Position numbers and translations under genes: made by a program. The notes under the pieces are model-generated. The model was given only the letters and a program-made list of their open reading frames with translations. It made no database searches and was not told the DNA's origin. From NCBI GenBank assembly GCA_018466975.1, contig CM031555.1, forward strand, positions 868,001 to 932,000: a DNA stretch of 64,000 nt, in the 5' to 3' direction. The stretch is from Sparassis latifolia. Its lineage: Eukaryota; Basidiomycota; Agaricomycetes; Polyporales; Sparassidaceae. Positions 1 to 11,800 of this stretch are shown here, in pieces (the first letter of the stretch is position 1; each line of letters begins with the position of its first letter).

Positions 1-1133
1 CGCCGCCAAAGTAGCGGGAGAGGTCGCAGAAGTGGGTGCCCTGCTCGATGATCGGGCCCGCGCTGTGCGCATATAACGATCTTCAGACGGAGCGGCGTCT
101 CCCGGGGAGTGGGGGTACGCACCTCCTGGACTTGTCCCACCAGTCGGGCTTGGCGATGGCTTCGTACGCACATGCGTAGCGCGCGACCGTGGCCATGACA
201 GTGAGGTCATTGTCGTGGAGGATCTGCTTCATCATTTGAACGGCCTTCAAGTACCGCAGCATATAACTACCACACAGGCGTCAGCGACGCGCACAGAGTA
301 TTTCGAAGAAGCGGACGCACCCGGTGGAGCAAATGGTCTGGCTGTCGCTGATGTGCTTGGCAACCTTGAACGCCTCCTCGATCTCGCTGCTGGGCCCTGT
401 CGCAGCCGGCTTCTCGATGAACATGGCGACGCCGGGGAAGTGGCGGAGGATCTGGAGCTCGATGTCGCGCCCGGGCTGCGTGGTGCCACGGAACATGGGC
501 GGGGAGCCCACGATGACCGCACGCGGCGTGTCCTTGCGCGACATGTTCTTCACGAAGTCGTCGAGCGTCTTGAACACGCGCGTGTTCTCGTACGCGGAGC
601 GCACGAACGTCTCGCACTTCTTCTGCAGCACCGCTGTCGCGCGATCGATGGCAGGGTCGATCAGCGCGACCACCTTGAGGCGCGGTCCGAGCTTGCTGTG
701 GGCCGGTGAGCAAGTAGGAAGAATACAAGGATGAAGACTCACTGTTCGAAACGGAAGGAGTGGTTCCAGGGACCCTCATCGGAACCTGCGTAGACACGAT
801 CAGGTCGCCAGACTGATCGGAGACGCGCTGTATGCGCACCGAACATGATGTTTCCCGCGCCGACGAAGACGACATTGAAGTCGGAGACACCGCCGACATG
901 GGAGACCCTGGAAGGTACGATCACCGTTTGGGGTCAGCATGCGCGCCCAGCGCAATTAGGTCATAGTTGGTGACACTGAACTTGTCCATAGGAATCAACC
1001 TGGACGGGTCGATGGACGGGCGTCGGGAAGACATGCCCGACTGACGTCTGGAGTGGGGCGAGTCGAGGATGGACTGCCGTCGCCCGACACCATAATTCGG
1101 GGAGTCGATGGCGGACGGTCTGCGGCTGGCCAT
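1..1133 (-). CDS. Gfo/Idh/MocA-family NAD(P)-dependent oxidoreductase, 3' end missing
   Basis: The coding part runs off the left edge, so only the N-terminal half is present. A Ser/Arg-rich head (921-1133) leads into a Rossmann nucleotide-binding loop, VVFVGAGNIMFG, in the exon around 740-900. The next exon (about 281-700) carries VVALIDPAIDRA, AVIVGSPP and the family signature FIEKPAA. The last visible part reads GYMLRYLKAVQ and WWDKSRSAGPIIEQGTH, the usual substrate-domain entry of this family. The first intron is not certain: the best in-phase choice begins GTTCAG after the codons for IPMD. The substrate cannot be told from sequence; fungal members act on sugars, inositols or similar polyols. 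The family call is firm, the substrate unknown. Confidence 0.85.
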
Positions 1134-1480
1134 GGTGGGAGATTGTTACAGTGGAAGAGGATTGGAAGGCGAGGTAGGAGCTATATAGCAAGCTACAGCG
1201 GGTGTGGACTCGATGGGATGATGTAGATAAGATGGGGGGTGATGGGAAGGATGCTCCCTGTCTCAGTCTGTCCGAGCGACGCCGCGAGTGGAGCCCACTG
1301 CGCCCCCCACGCCGTCTATAACGACGGTGCGTCTTGTTCGCTGACATGCATAATGTGTGTAGTACAACGTGAATAAGTGATGATCATGCTAAATACGGAG
1401 GGGCAGATGCAAAGGCTGGAGAATAATGCGAAGAACAATGTGCGTATGGTAGGGTATACAGGGTATCCACTCTTTCCGAG

Positions 1481-2071
1481 TTATGTTGCGCTTCCTTCTC
1501 CCGGTCGACCAACTTTCTGCCTGAGCTCCCGCTGCCGCCGCTCTGCAGCCTCGAGCCTCTCCGTCATCGCGCGCAGCTCCGCCTTGAGCTTCTCGTTTTC
1601 CTGCGTGAGCTTCAAGACATTGCTCGCGCGCTTCTGCACAATCTCCACTCTGTGGTCGACCAGCATCAATCACCCGTCACCAGCACTGCAGGAGCGGTCC
1701 GTGGCAACGCGAAGTGACAACGACTTACTCAGGGTTACTGGCGCGCGAGGACTCGGCCAGGATGGACTCGAATGTCATGGTCAGGTCAAGCTCGGACTGC
1801 GGCAAGTCAACGTCTACAAGGGGTGGGGATGATGGCGTGCGTGAGAGGGCGGGAGCAAGCGAGTCCTCGTCCTCATCCTCGCCTTCGCCCTCGCCCTCGC
1901 TCTCATCGGGTAGTTGGGCATCGTCTGGACGCGCAAGGTCCTCGCTAAGTGCAGACGTCGCGCCGAGTCAGATGAGAGACTTCGGGAGCGGCTGCAGGAC
2001 ACCAACCGGAAAGGAGCGTCGCGGACACCGTGCGACGGGTCCTGGTGGCGGGGGCCAGAGGCGATGGACAT
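1481..2071 (-). CDS. Small acidic coiled-coil protein, unnamed
   Basis: Three exons join in phase. The first begins MSIASGPRHQ at 2071 and ends at a GTTGGT donor. The second carries an acidic run (DESEGEGEGEDEDED) and the stretch SELDLTMTFESILAE. The third encodes a heptad-rich helix containing RASNVLKLTQENEKLKAEL and RLEAAERRQRELRQK. The product is about 150 aa. It has no signal peptide and no catalytic motif, which fits a nuclear or scaffold role through coiled-coil pairing, but I do not recognise the family. Splice phases agree at both junctions, which supports a real gene over a chance ORF. It points leftward, with its promoter shared with the rightward gene starting at 2295. Confidence 0.6.
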
Positions 2072-2294
2072 TGGAGATGGAGACAAGCAGTGGCAGTAGC
2101 TAGGGTGTAGCCGAGGCACAGTACTAGTACTAGCCCGTGGGTGGGGTTAGGGTCAGTTTGTCTCCGCGACGGTCACATGACTGGGCGCAAAGAACGGATT
2201 GAGATGACCAGGAGCGACTCTGGAATGTCGAATATCTGGGACGAGAGGGGTTCCTTCCATACTCGCATCTTCCGCCCCCTGCTCCCACCTTTCA

Positions 2295-4274
2295 ATGCCC
2301 GATTTTGGCTCTCAGCTCGACGTGCATGAGTCCCAGCTCCCCTTCTCGATACAATATCCCCTACCACCGCCTCTGGGCGCGGTGTTTGACGAATATCATT
2401 TTCCTCCTGCTGCCCAGCAGCAACATTTCACTCCAGCCTTGCCTGTGTACCCATATCTATCACATTACGACCATGTACCTACCGTTGCGCATTATCCCCG
2501 CGCGACGGCTAACCCGGGCACGGCATATTACACGCACGAACACCGCGTCTGGTCTCAGGCCGTTGAGCCAGAGCACGACCCCCCTCAACGAGACGTCATC
2601 GTATACGATGTTTCTCACAGTATCTCCCACAATTCTCCAATGATGTCTCGTCCAATTTCCCAGCAGGAAATTCCAGAATCTGCTTTCCTCCCCCAGCAGC
2701 AGTACGAGGACGCCACGGATATTCCAGACTCGGTCTCAAATATCCAACGCTCCAACATGCTTCCGCCTTCCGCTCCTTCTACCGCCGAGACAGAACATAG
2801 CTCGGGTTCTGACATTGCCGCGTCCAAGTCTCGTGCAGATGTACGATCCGGTCCCTGCTAATGTGTAGCATGGCTTACGACCAAGACTTCCGTAGCGTCC
2901 GAAACACTCGCCCAACCAGTCCAAGAAGGACCCGAAGGGAGACCCCTACGCGCCCGCCTTCATTCAGGCCACAATCGGCGAAAAGAAATGGGAAATGTTC
3001 ACCGCACGCCTCGCAGAGAAACGCATCGGGAGGCACCGAGGGAAATATAAAGCTACACCTACCAATTCGTCCTCACTGCAAGGGCAAGATCAGCACGTCG
3101 ACAGCGCTGCCGACGTCGACACAAGCAGTGGCAAAGACCGATCCGCGTCCGTCATCGACTTTCTCGTGAAAGTAGAGGTGGTGAAAGCCGTGCTCCGCGC
3201 CTACGTCCCGTAAGTCGCTCACTCCGCGCCTTCCCCGCGATATTGTACTCACCACATCCTCCGCCGTCCCGCCGGGTACGCGCGTCTCGCTGTCCACAGG
3301 CACCCTTACAACCCGCTCAAGTCGCTCACGCACCCCTATGAGCGCGCGCCGTCCGGGCACGTGACCTTGACGCGATCGACTGTTCTGGCGCTGTGCGGCT
3401 GGTCAAACACGCAGTTCTCGTACTGGGCGCGTCGCGCGGAAGCCGTGTCCGTGCTCGCGCCACTCGACGTACGTCTGCGTGCCGTTGCGCGGGCGCTCCA
3501 ACACCAGCTCTATGTGGTGGGCGTTAGCAGCGCGCCCGCGGCGCAGCAGGACCATCCCCTTACTGAAGGCGGGCGGGCGCACGACGGCGTAGCCGCGATG
3601 ACAGAGGAGTGGGTCGACACGTGCGTCACAGGCAAGGGGCTCGACAACATCATCGACGAGGTGAAGAAGCGTTCCGGCGCGAGCCCGTTCCTCCGCGGGC
3701 GGCACTCGAGCTTGGACCCCTTCGGTACGATCAACGGCGAGACGGATGGGGGCACGAACTCCAACGACCAGCCTGCGGTGGGCATGATGTGCATGCCGAT
3801 ATTCCAGGCAGAGAAGTACGTGCACGAGGTGCCTGCGGAAACTGGCCGTGACCACGACCACGACGGCAACAGCGTGGAGATGAGTCAGACACAGAGTAAG
3901 AGGCGGTCGTGGGACGACTGCAGCACCAGTGCGGGCGCGAGCTCCAGCCCCGTCTCAGCGTCTGATATGTCGAACCTACAGTACCCCCAGACCCCAGCGA
4001 TGGTGTCGCATCCCGAAGACGTCCCCCAGCTCTCGTTCCAGTTGTCCGACTCGCGGGGAGACAGCCCCTGCCCCGCGTCCTCGACGGAGGCAGCCAGCAC
4101 GCGTACGCGCAGCTGCGCATGCCCCTCATGTCCAACGCTCCGCGCCCGCGGTCATCGGGCTATCTCCTTCCCTTCCCGAAAGCTCTGAGCGACCTGTCGT
4201 ACGCGGAGATGCACGCGCATATGCAACTGCCAGACCAGCTGGAACGTCCGCGGAAGAAGAGTAAGTCTCTGTGA
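2295..4274 (+). CDS. Conserved hypothetical protein with basic C-terminus, possible DNA-binding protein
   Basis: Exon 1 (2295-2846) is Pro/Gln/Tyr-rich and of low complexity. A 55-nt intron ending at CCGTAG leads in phase to exon 2, which has GDPYAPAFIQATIGEKKWEM and later DFLVKVEVVKAVLRAYVP. A further intron (GTAAGT near 3211 to CCACAG near 3299) joins HPYNPLKSLTHPYE and VLALCGWSNTQFSYWARRAE, a helix-turn-helix-like stretch. The region 3472-3549 is bounded by GTACGT and CAG but also stays open if retained. An intron at about 4003-4064 brings in the last frame, which ends RPRKKSKSL, a basic nuclear-localisation-like tail. The AGTAAGT at the very end may be a donor, so the true C-terminus could lie further right. 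I do not recognise the family; regulator is a guess from composition. Confidence 0.6.
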
Positions 4275-4853
4275 TAGCTGTGGTTCACCGTGGACTCGTC
4301 ACGAGCCCCGGGGCGCTCGTTGCTACCGGACTGCAGATAGGGAGGATCTTCCCCAGTCAAGTGAGGCTCTGTATTGCACTTCTATCTCAGCGGACGCACT
4401 ACGGACTGTAGCTTTTACGTGTAGCGATAGGATGTATTTGTGTGCTGATCATTGTAAGCTCCGCAAGTCGAACGTAACGTCTCCCATTGTACTATATTAC
4501 TCACACACACGCATTTGTACCCATGCAGATCTGCACAGAACAGCTGCTGTATTCGATGTTTGACTATTAACATGATTTTGAACGGCGAGAGGGAGAGTAC
4601 TGATGGCTACACGGGTCACGATCGTGGCTACTACGACAGCAAGAGAGCAAGCTTGAACTGAATCCGGAACCTGTCCGAGAGACGTGGGAGGAGAAACGAT
4701 AAGTAGACATGCCGCAGACAGAAGGAAGCAGGAGGACACACTACGGGAGCACACGCGCATACAGTACTAAGTGAAGAATAACACTACAGACTACTGAGAC
4801 GAAAAAAAAGTGACGAAGACAGATCGGGACCTGGACCAAGAACTCGGGGCGAT
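4275..4853. other. Convergent 3' intergenic region
   Basis: This gap lies between the stop codons of two converging genes. It is fairly AT-rich and holds presumed 3' UTRs. A possible extra last exon of the left gene could begin after CTGCAG near 4337. I see no other gene, repeat or RNA. Confidence 0.4.
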
Positions 4854-6541
4854 CTACGTGAACTCCAAGATGGAAGTCTCCAAGATCCTGAACTGCGTCG
4901 CGTCCTTGCAGTTCTCGGTCCAGTTCACGACTTCGCGCCAGTTGCACACGTTGGCCTCCTTTTCGCCCGCACCGGCAAAAATACCGAGCTCATCGTCCGT
5001 GATACCGCGCCACATGAGGAAGAGTCGAGTGAAGATACAGGTCTCCATCACCACGGATATGTCGATTGCGTTTGCGATCTTGCTCGGGGTCAGGAAACGG
5101 TATGCAATGTTCTTGTGCGCGGCAAAATTCGCCAAGTTGTTACTGCAACACGATCGTTTCAGTACTATGACGGCGAAATAGACTGTTCAAAACGGACTTG
5201 ACGAAGTTCGTGCGAGCGTGAACGGACAAACCCAGCTGGTCGAGGACACGCATTAAGTGAGGGACGAAGTCTTGGAAGGGCATGGCAAAACTATTGCGAG
5301 GCGCAATGAACTCCTGTGGATCAACCATCCCAGGTTCAGGGCTACGGTCCCCTTATCATCTAATAACACAGAAAGTAGGTGAAGAGCGAGACTCACATTG
5401 CTTCGTAGTACAGTGATGTTTGTACCATTCCCGACTCGAAGTGTTCCAAGCCCCCTCCGGGATGAACTTGCAAAAAGTATTTGACTCTGTTTTCACCGAG
5501 GTATTCCGCGGTCGGCCAAGTCATCCCAAGCTTCCAAAATTGCGAAAATGTGAGTGTAATATCGCAATACTGACGGTTGGGTGCGAGGATGCTCAGATTG
5601 CATTTGGCCGTGGCAGGCTTGGCAACAGCGGCCAGCTTGTTAAACACACGGGAGTCGACAATGAGGTCTTGCGAAACGTCCTGGGCGTTGGCAATTCGTG
5701 CACCGCTGAAATCCATCTTGTGCGTGTCGCCATCGTGAACAATGTCCAGCTTGCCCCAGAACGAACCGTCGACGGTTGTTCCGTCCTCCATCCGCGACAT
5801 GTCCAAGTCATCCGAACTGACCACGGTATCAAGCGATACATTCTGGCCCTGAGCCAGCTCAAGGTTGAACGTGGCAGGCATCTCCAGTACGGGCGGAGGA
5901 CTGCGACGACGTCGGATGAGTAGTCAGTTGATAACAAATAAAGAGAGAACACACGGAGGTGGTCTAGATCAGAAGATTGACTTGTAAGCCTGCGTCACGG
6001 AAACTTCAGATCAGGGAAGGACTCACGGTGGTTCGTCTTCCGGGGGTGGAGGTGCGTCACCGACAATCTCTACCCTGAGACCTTGCACATCCATAATGGC
6101 AATCTGGTAGGAATCATCCCCGGTCAGCTATGAGGAGAAATTGTGCTATTAGTCGGGAAATGCGCAGACACAGCAAAAATCTCACATAGACATAGTCGCC
6201 GGTCATGAGACGCTACATATCTTTTAGTCCTCATATGGACAAAGAGAGCGTGAGGAAGCTTACTGCTGCCTGGAAAGAAAGATAATCCACTGGAACGCGT
6301 AGATGGTAAACGGCATCTGGCGGGGGCTTGATCCACTCCCTCACGACAGCGTCCAACTCCTGTTCGCGCAGTCAGACACTCTGCCACGGTCATTCAGTAC
6401 TGCACGTACCAGGAAAGAGCTGGGGAGCTGCGGGTGTGGCGTCAGACAATAGAAATGTTAATGGTGCTCAAAACATACTATCCGAATCGTCTCCATGCCC
6501 GCGAAGGAGATGGTAAGTAAACGCTGCCGTGTCAGTGCCAT
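4854..6541 (-). CDS. Conserved uncharacterised protein, multi-exon
   Basis: At least seven exons join in phase. The chosen start is MALTRQRLLTISFAGMETIRI at 6541. Short exons follow, carrying LDAVVREWIKPPPDAVYHL, RLMTGDYVY and SYQIAIMDVQGLRVEIVGD, then a Pro/Glu linker. The large exon at 5393-5881 has ATFNLELAQGQNVSLDT and ITLTFSQFWKLG. The C-terminus is the best conserved-looking part: PFQDFVPHLMRVLDQLGL, TNFVNNNLANFAAHKNIAYR, TRLFLMWRGITDDELG and FAGAGEKEAN. One intron (about 5142-5179) has a weak GTCCGT donor but gives a sensible phase. The frame upstream of 6541 stays open, so the start may lie further out. No catalytic motif, membrane segment or named domain is visible. Confidence 0.7.
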
Positions 6542-7099
6542 AGGAGGAGCTTTGACTTCCACGTCCTTGTTGGATTTGGGCGTCTTGAACGTTCTCCCCC
6601 AAAATCCTTGGGAGGGAAGACTAGCATTGGAGTTCCTGGAGATGGGCAGTAATGAGCCTGGCAAACAGGTGGTAGACACGGAGTACGCACGCTGGAGAGA
6701 GAAGCATGATCTATGAAGGGGAAACGAAGTGAGTGATACGGATGAGCTGAAGGAAGAGAGTCCTGAAAAGGACGAGGGTAGAAAGGAACACGAGGCGAAG
6801 ACCACGAGGCAGACCAAAGATCTGAGTGGTACTCACCGGAGTGACTCGAGCTGATATGTCAGGATATCAACGATGGTGATGCTGATACCGTAGACTCCAC
6901 TGAGCCCTGGACCCTGCTCAACGCCGAGAACGACGATGGGCAGGACAATGCCCGAGAGTCCATGGCATGCCCTGCCATGGTACTATACTATAGCCGCTCA
7001 AGTATGCCATATCGCCTAGGCGCGCAGTCACGTGCCGACGCTCCGCGCCGTTTTCTTGCATGCGGCGCGAGTCCGAGTCCGAGTCCGCGCCTGCACATC
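6542..7099. promoter_or_regulatory. Divergent promoter region, uncharacterised gene and AIM34-like gene
   Basis: This is the space between two genes read outward. On the minus strand an open stretch near 6844-6960, containing VLPIVVLGVEQGPGLSG and ending at a GTGAGT donor, could be an upstream exon of the left gene, but no in-frame start codon was found for it. No clear TATA box was chosen. Confidence 0.3.
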
Positions 7100-8089
7100 A
7101 TGTTGCGCACCGCTCTTCGCTCTCAACTTCGCTTCCGACCATCTGCCAGTGCATATGCACGGAACTTCGTCTCAACTGCGCTGTTGACCAAGACCTGGGA
7201 AACCGAGACCGCAAATGATTTGAGGCAGGAGGCGAAGAAGCGGGGCCTGTCGGCGTGAGTATCTCCTCAGTCCTCCCTCGAAAACACGTCCTGAAATAGG
7301 TCATAGCAAGGGAAACAAAGCGACTCTCATCACCCGATTGCAGCATGACGACGAGCAGAAGGCAATTGCCCCTGCCCCTTCTAGTCCTTCTCCTCAGCAG
7401 CAGCAGGTCCGTCACGCGTCGACTACAGAAGTACCCGGCATTCCTCCGACGGGGCCACCACCAGTGCACCCGAAGGAGTTCATGAACATTCATATTCCCG
7501 ATGTCTCTCAACCAGAGCCTCTACCGGAGACACCGATCGTATGTTTCAATCCACGCTTTCTCCAAGGCATGTGAATTGCTCATCGTTGGACCGTTCTTTC
7601 TTTCTCGCCTAGCCCTTGTTGCCGGATCTCTGGGATTCCTCTCGTATCAGAGCCGAGTCTGAGCGTGCTGCACCCGCCGAACCCTCTCAACCCAAGGTTA
7701 TTGCTGTCGCCGGAGCAGTCACGCATCCTGGCGGAGGTCCGTCACACAACCTATACACCGAAGACGTGATCGCAGAACCCGCACCGACAAATATGTCCAC
7801 TGGATTCTGGAGTGACGTTGCGCACGATCTGAATATTCCTACATCCTTCAATTTGTCTCCCCCGCATGCAGGCTACGACGTGCACGAAACAACCTCCACG
7901 TCGGGCGCGCAAGAGCGGAGTCACTCACGCACCCTGGACAAGGACGAGGTGAGGGGTATCTGGCTCTTACTTGGTTTGCTAGCAGGATCCTGGCTTGCCG
8001 GAGGCTGGTTCCAGCTGCCTTCGGCCTTCGTGGAGAAAGCAGAGGAAGTAGCCGAGCAGGCGGAGGGAAAGGCTGCCGGTAAACACTGA
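7100..8089 (+). CDS. Mitochondrial inner-membrane SAP-domain protein, Aim34-like
   Basis: The product begins MLRTALRSQLRFRPSASAYA, an Arg/Ser-rich presequence without acidic residues, as expected for mitochondrial import. A SAP-like helix-loop-helix follows (TANDLRQEAKKRGLSAKGNK then TLITRLQQHD), split by an intron at about 7256-7305 (GTGAGT to CATAG). A Pro/Gln-rich linker comes next, and near the C-terminus a single hydrophobic segment, GIWLLLGLLAGSWLAGGW, followed by an Ala/Glu-rich tail. Presequence, SAP motif and one C-terminal membrane span match the layout of yeast Aim34, whose exact function is not settled. A second intron lies near 7540-7613. It runs in the same direction as the COA8-like gene, 130 bp downstream. 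Confidence 0.75.
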
Positions 8090-8217
8090 GATACATCACT
8101 GTCATCGCTTGGCCGTTGACGACGTTTACGTTCGTTACATACTCGACGTGTATACACATGGTCTTCTCAGAACAGATCATATGCGCGCTTCGCACAGCGC
8201 TCATCATGTGATACGTT

Positions 8218-8810
8218 ATGGCTTTACCTGCAACGACCATGCTCAGGCTGAGAGCAAAGGCCTCTCTCCGTATTCCTACTCACCAGCTCCATGTCTCTGC
8301 GCTTCGTCATAACCTGGTCGGTCCACCGGATCCTGTTTCTCATTTACGACCCATCATCTACGAGGATGCACCCAGTACGCCGCTCACAGGCGTACATCCG
8401 TATTCGTTGAAGGAATTTGCGGGTGACACCGGGGAGTACCAATGGAAGATGCAGCGGCAGGAGCTGGATGCATATAACAACGCTTTCTGGACAGATGTGA
8501 GCTCAAGCTTCGTAAAAGGAACACCCTACTGAACGCGTGCCAGAGTAACATCCGCTTCGAAGCGGCGAAGAGTGCCGTGCTCGAGAGTCTGCCCGAGACT
8601 GCCCCTACCGAGGATCGAGAATTTGCGCTGTCAGAGTTCTACAAACGCTGGCTCATGCAAGAGCAGTCACGCCAGAAAGAGTACAACTCACAATGGCGGA
8701 AGCGGAATTGGACCAGTATCGTGCTCGGTGCCCGAGTGCGCTACGAGAAGTTCAAGTCTCTAATATCGAGGCCCTTCACATCGCGTTCGGATGACAGTCA
8801 GAACGAATAA
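8218..8810 (+). CDS. Cytochrome c oxidase assembly factor COA8 (APOPT1) homologue
   Basis: Two exons: 8218-8496 and 8544-8810, with a GTGAGC to GCCAG intron that keeps phase (D then SNIRFEAAK). An Arg-rich N-terminus (TTMLRLRAKASLRI) suggests mitochondrial import; the second ATG at 8239 is an alternative start. The core carries VGPPDPVSHLRPIIYEDAP, ETDYQ-type residues around EYQWKMQRQELDAYNNAFW, and FALSEFYKRWLMQEQSRQKE, all typical of the COA8 family. The family works in the mitochondrial matrix and protects complex IV assembly under oxidative stress. The length (about 180 aa) is normal. Its neighbour upstream is also mitochondrial. Confidence 0.85.
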
Positions 8811-8861
8811 TGGGTGATATGCCTATGTATATTCTGTTCGCTGGACCCTGCGTCTCATACC

Positions 8862-11800
8862 TCATTCGCCCAGCTCCTCCGCAACGAGCGTTCGCATGCC
8901 GTCGGACATACCGTCCAACTCCAACCTGATCAAGCAGTCGCTTTCCCATCTGTAGTCTCTCTCAACACCCTCCACCTCGTCAGGCGACATGCCAGGCCAG
9001 CGGAGACTGATTTCAGTTCGATCTGGAATTTCCACAACTTCGAGGGGCAGCAGTATGTACCCGTGAGGTGGATGTCGTTTCCGCAGAGTCGATCGAAGAG
9101 CCACGTATAGTGCAGTGTTCCTGAGTCGTTGGTTCAGTTCGGCATCTGTTACGTTTGAGGTTTGTCGAATCGCATCCCAGCTTTAAAGAAAGGAGTTAGT
9201 TGACGGTGTTTCCAAGTATCTTTGACTGACGCACTCGTCGTGAATATAGATCCTCCGCCAGACACTCTTGAACGCTGCAAACCTCCGAGCCTCGGGCATG
9301 CCCTGCACCCTGTTTTTAGGATGCACAAGCCACAGTGACATGCAACTGACCTTGGCGCGAGACAGCAACTGAAGTGCTGTAGCATAATCTTCTACACTAT
9401 ATAAGTTATCCTTCAAGCTCAGCAAATCTGCAATATCTTCTGGCGACAACGCTTTCCCCTGGAGTAGTTGTCGAACAAATTGCTTGAAGACCTGTGGAAT
9501 TTTTGTCAGACCACCGAGCGTCGTCACGTGTGTCGCAAGGATGGACCCACATTCTGCAGTGATCTGCGCTCGTCAAGTTGTGACGCCTTCACGTTCGTGA
9601 TTGTCTCCACTTGCATCTCGAGTGATTGCCTATTGCGGACGGTTGCAAGGGCCGACTTGAGATCATCAACCAGTGTTTCGTGTACATCGACGAAATCAAG
9701 TCCGACATGGAATGCTAGAAGAGCTCGACTAAGTGAGCATACAGAAACGACCATATGCCAGAAATTCTCACCATCTAAGAGGCTCTGATCAACAGGCGTA
9801 GCATCGGCTTGGGATTGAGCTAGATGCGACAGCTTCCCGATACTGAGCATGAGCTATGAATATAACAGTGACTGTCAATTATTTGTTCGCCCAAGACAGT
9901 CATCTACGCACATGTTTTGACATCAAGTCGCTAGAGTGTCCTGCTTCAGAAAGAAGAGACTCGGAAGCAGCATCATATCTTCCTTTGCCAATATCATGAA
10001 TCCAGGAGATGCCAGGGTATTTGTGTTCCTCGAAGAAAGTGTCCAAGTATTCGTCATGGTCCTGTGCGAACATAGTTCTGAGCTCCCCTGTATAAAGTCG
10101 ATTTACGAAAAATTCAAATAATTGATTTCACAGAATACTCACCATGTTCAATGTACCACTGGTACAGCTCATTTGTGAAGTCCTCCTTGAACTTGCCTAT
10201 ATATGACTGTATCCGGGCAACATTGGGGTTGTCCTGAGGAGGATATACTGTCTCTTTGTGGCATAAAGATGCCAGACTGCGGAAGTCACGATAGTCTTCG
10301 GCCAGTCTGAAGGCGTGGTCCGCGAAGCCATTTCTCCCTGCGGCGATATAAGCATGAGATCACTATGAGGAAAGAAGCATGCCTCACGGAGGGTCTCCAG
10401 AACTTCAGGGCGTAGCTGTCGGAACGTGCTATCGAGATTTGTCAACTCTCGCGCTGAGCCACCTTCCACTGCAAGAGGACTGAAACTCTTTGTGAGCGAA
10501 GGGACCGTGACCAAACAGTAACACAGACCTCTCAAGCCACTCCAATCTTTCTTGGATAGACGCGAACAGCGATGTCGCCAGTTGAGGGAGTTGCCCTCTC
10601 GGTCCACTCTTAGCTTGGGCTGCTGCTGAGTCTGGGGAAGGAGACTCAACCAGCCTTGCGGTGGTGTCGAACAGTTCGGATATGATATCGATCAAGGCCG
10701 GCTTGCTCGACCAGAGGTCGATCAGTGGACGCTCAACGCCATACACTCCCATGTTGAACTCTCGGTAGTTAATGGCGGACTGCAGCACCGTCTGCAACGT
10801 TCAGAGGTCAATGGAGGTGAATGACAATAGGGCAAGACAATACCAATATAATCCGATTAGCTTGTTCCAACTCCACCGCTAGCGAACGGCCCCCCTGGGC
10901 AGCATTCCGCACGATTTGGAGTAGATGAGGGAAGACACTCCCGATATCTTCGACCTTCAGCCTGAAAAATGCTCTCACACAGTCCTCGTGGTGACTTTCT
11001 CCTACCGCATTCATATACCGGTAGATTGCTTCGGACAGAACGTTGTTCCTACGAGCTACCCTGTAGTTCCATCAGTCAGGTACCAGAGATAGCAGGTCAG
11101 ATTCGGCTCATACCCAAGAAATTCGCTGTGTTGTAGCCAGAGCTGATCAGCCGCATACAGTTTCTCAGCATCGGTCGCAAGGCGTTGCCGACTATGTTGA
11201 GACATCTGCATCATACGGAGCAAGTTAAGAGGGGAGAGCAGCAGCAAGAACCATCTCAGTCACCTTTGGTAAGGCTACATTATCGTTAATAAATTTAATG
11301 AGCCAACTGAGCCGCTCTTTCCGGCCTGCTATCTGGGCCTGCAAATCGTGGTTCGGCCGGACTACGTCGGAATCTGCAAATCAAACAAATACAGAAGTCC
11401 AGTATTGAGAACACTGGAGCATTGTAAGAGAGAAATTGCCTGACCAGACTGGATGATTGCCTGGCTGAGTTGCTCAGCGCCTGACATGAGGGCCTCTTCG
11501 TCGATCTCAGGAGGGAAACTGAATTCCAAGGGGTTCTGACAATTATGTGAATGGGTTGGCACTGTGTCACAGTGGCTAATTAACAAACCTCTGGATAAGA
11601 ACCGTACAGGATGGCCTGTGTCATAGTCCACTTGATCAGATTAGCGCGGCCAGTTCTGCAGGTTAAGGGAACAAGGATATAAGAAGCAGTTCTCACGTAA
11701 GGAGAACGATCGACGTACTCCGCATCGAACCTGGCAACCTGGTCCATATCTATGTACGCCTTCATCGTCGTCCCGGCCGTCAGTATCAACAGCTCGGTGT

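Noticed and set aside
4497..4760. 87-codon minus-strand frame with a hydrophobic start
   Set aside because: It lies in a convergent 3' region; the hydrophobic stretch is not followed by a plausible mature protein.
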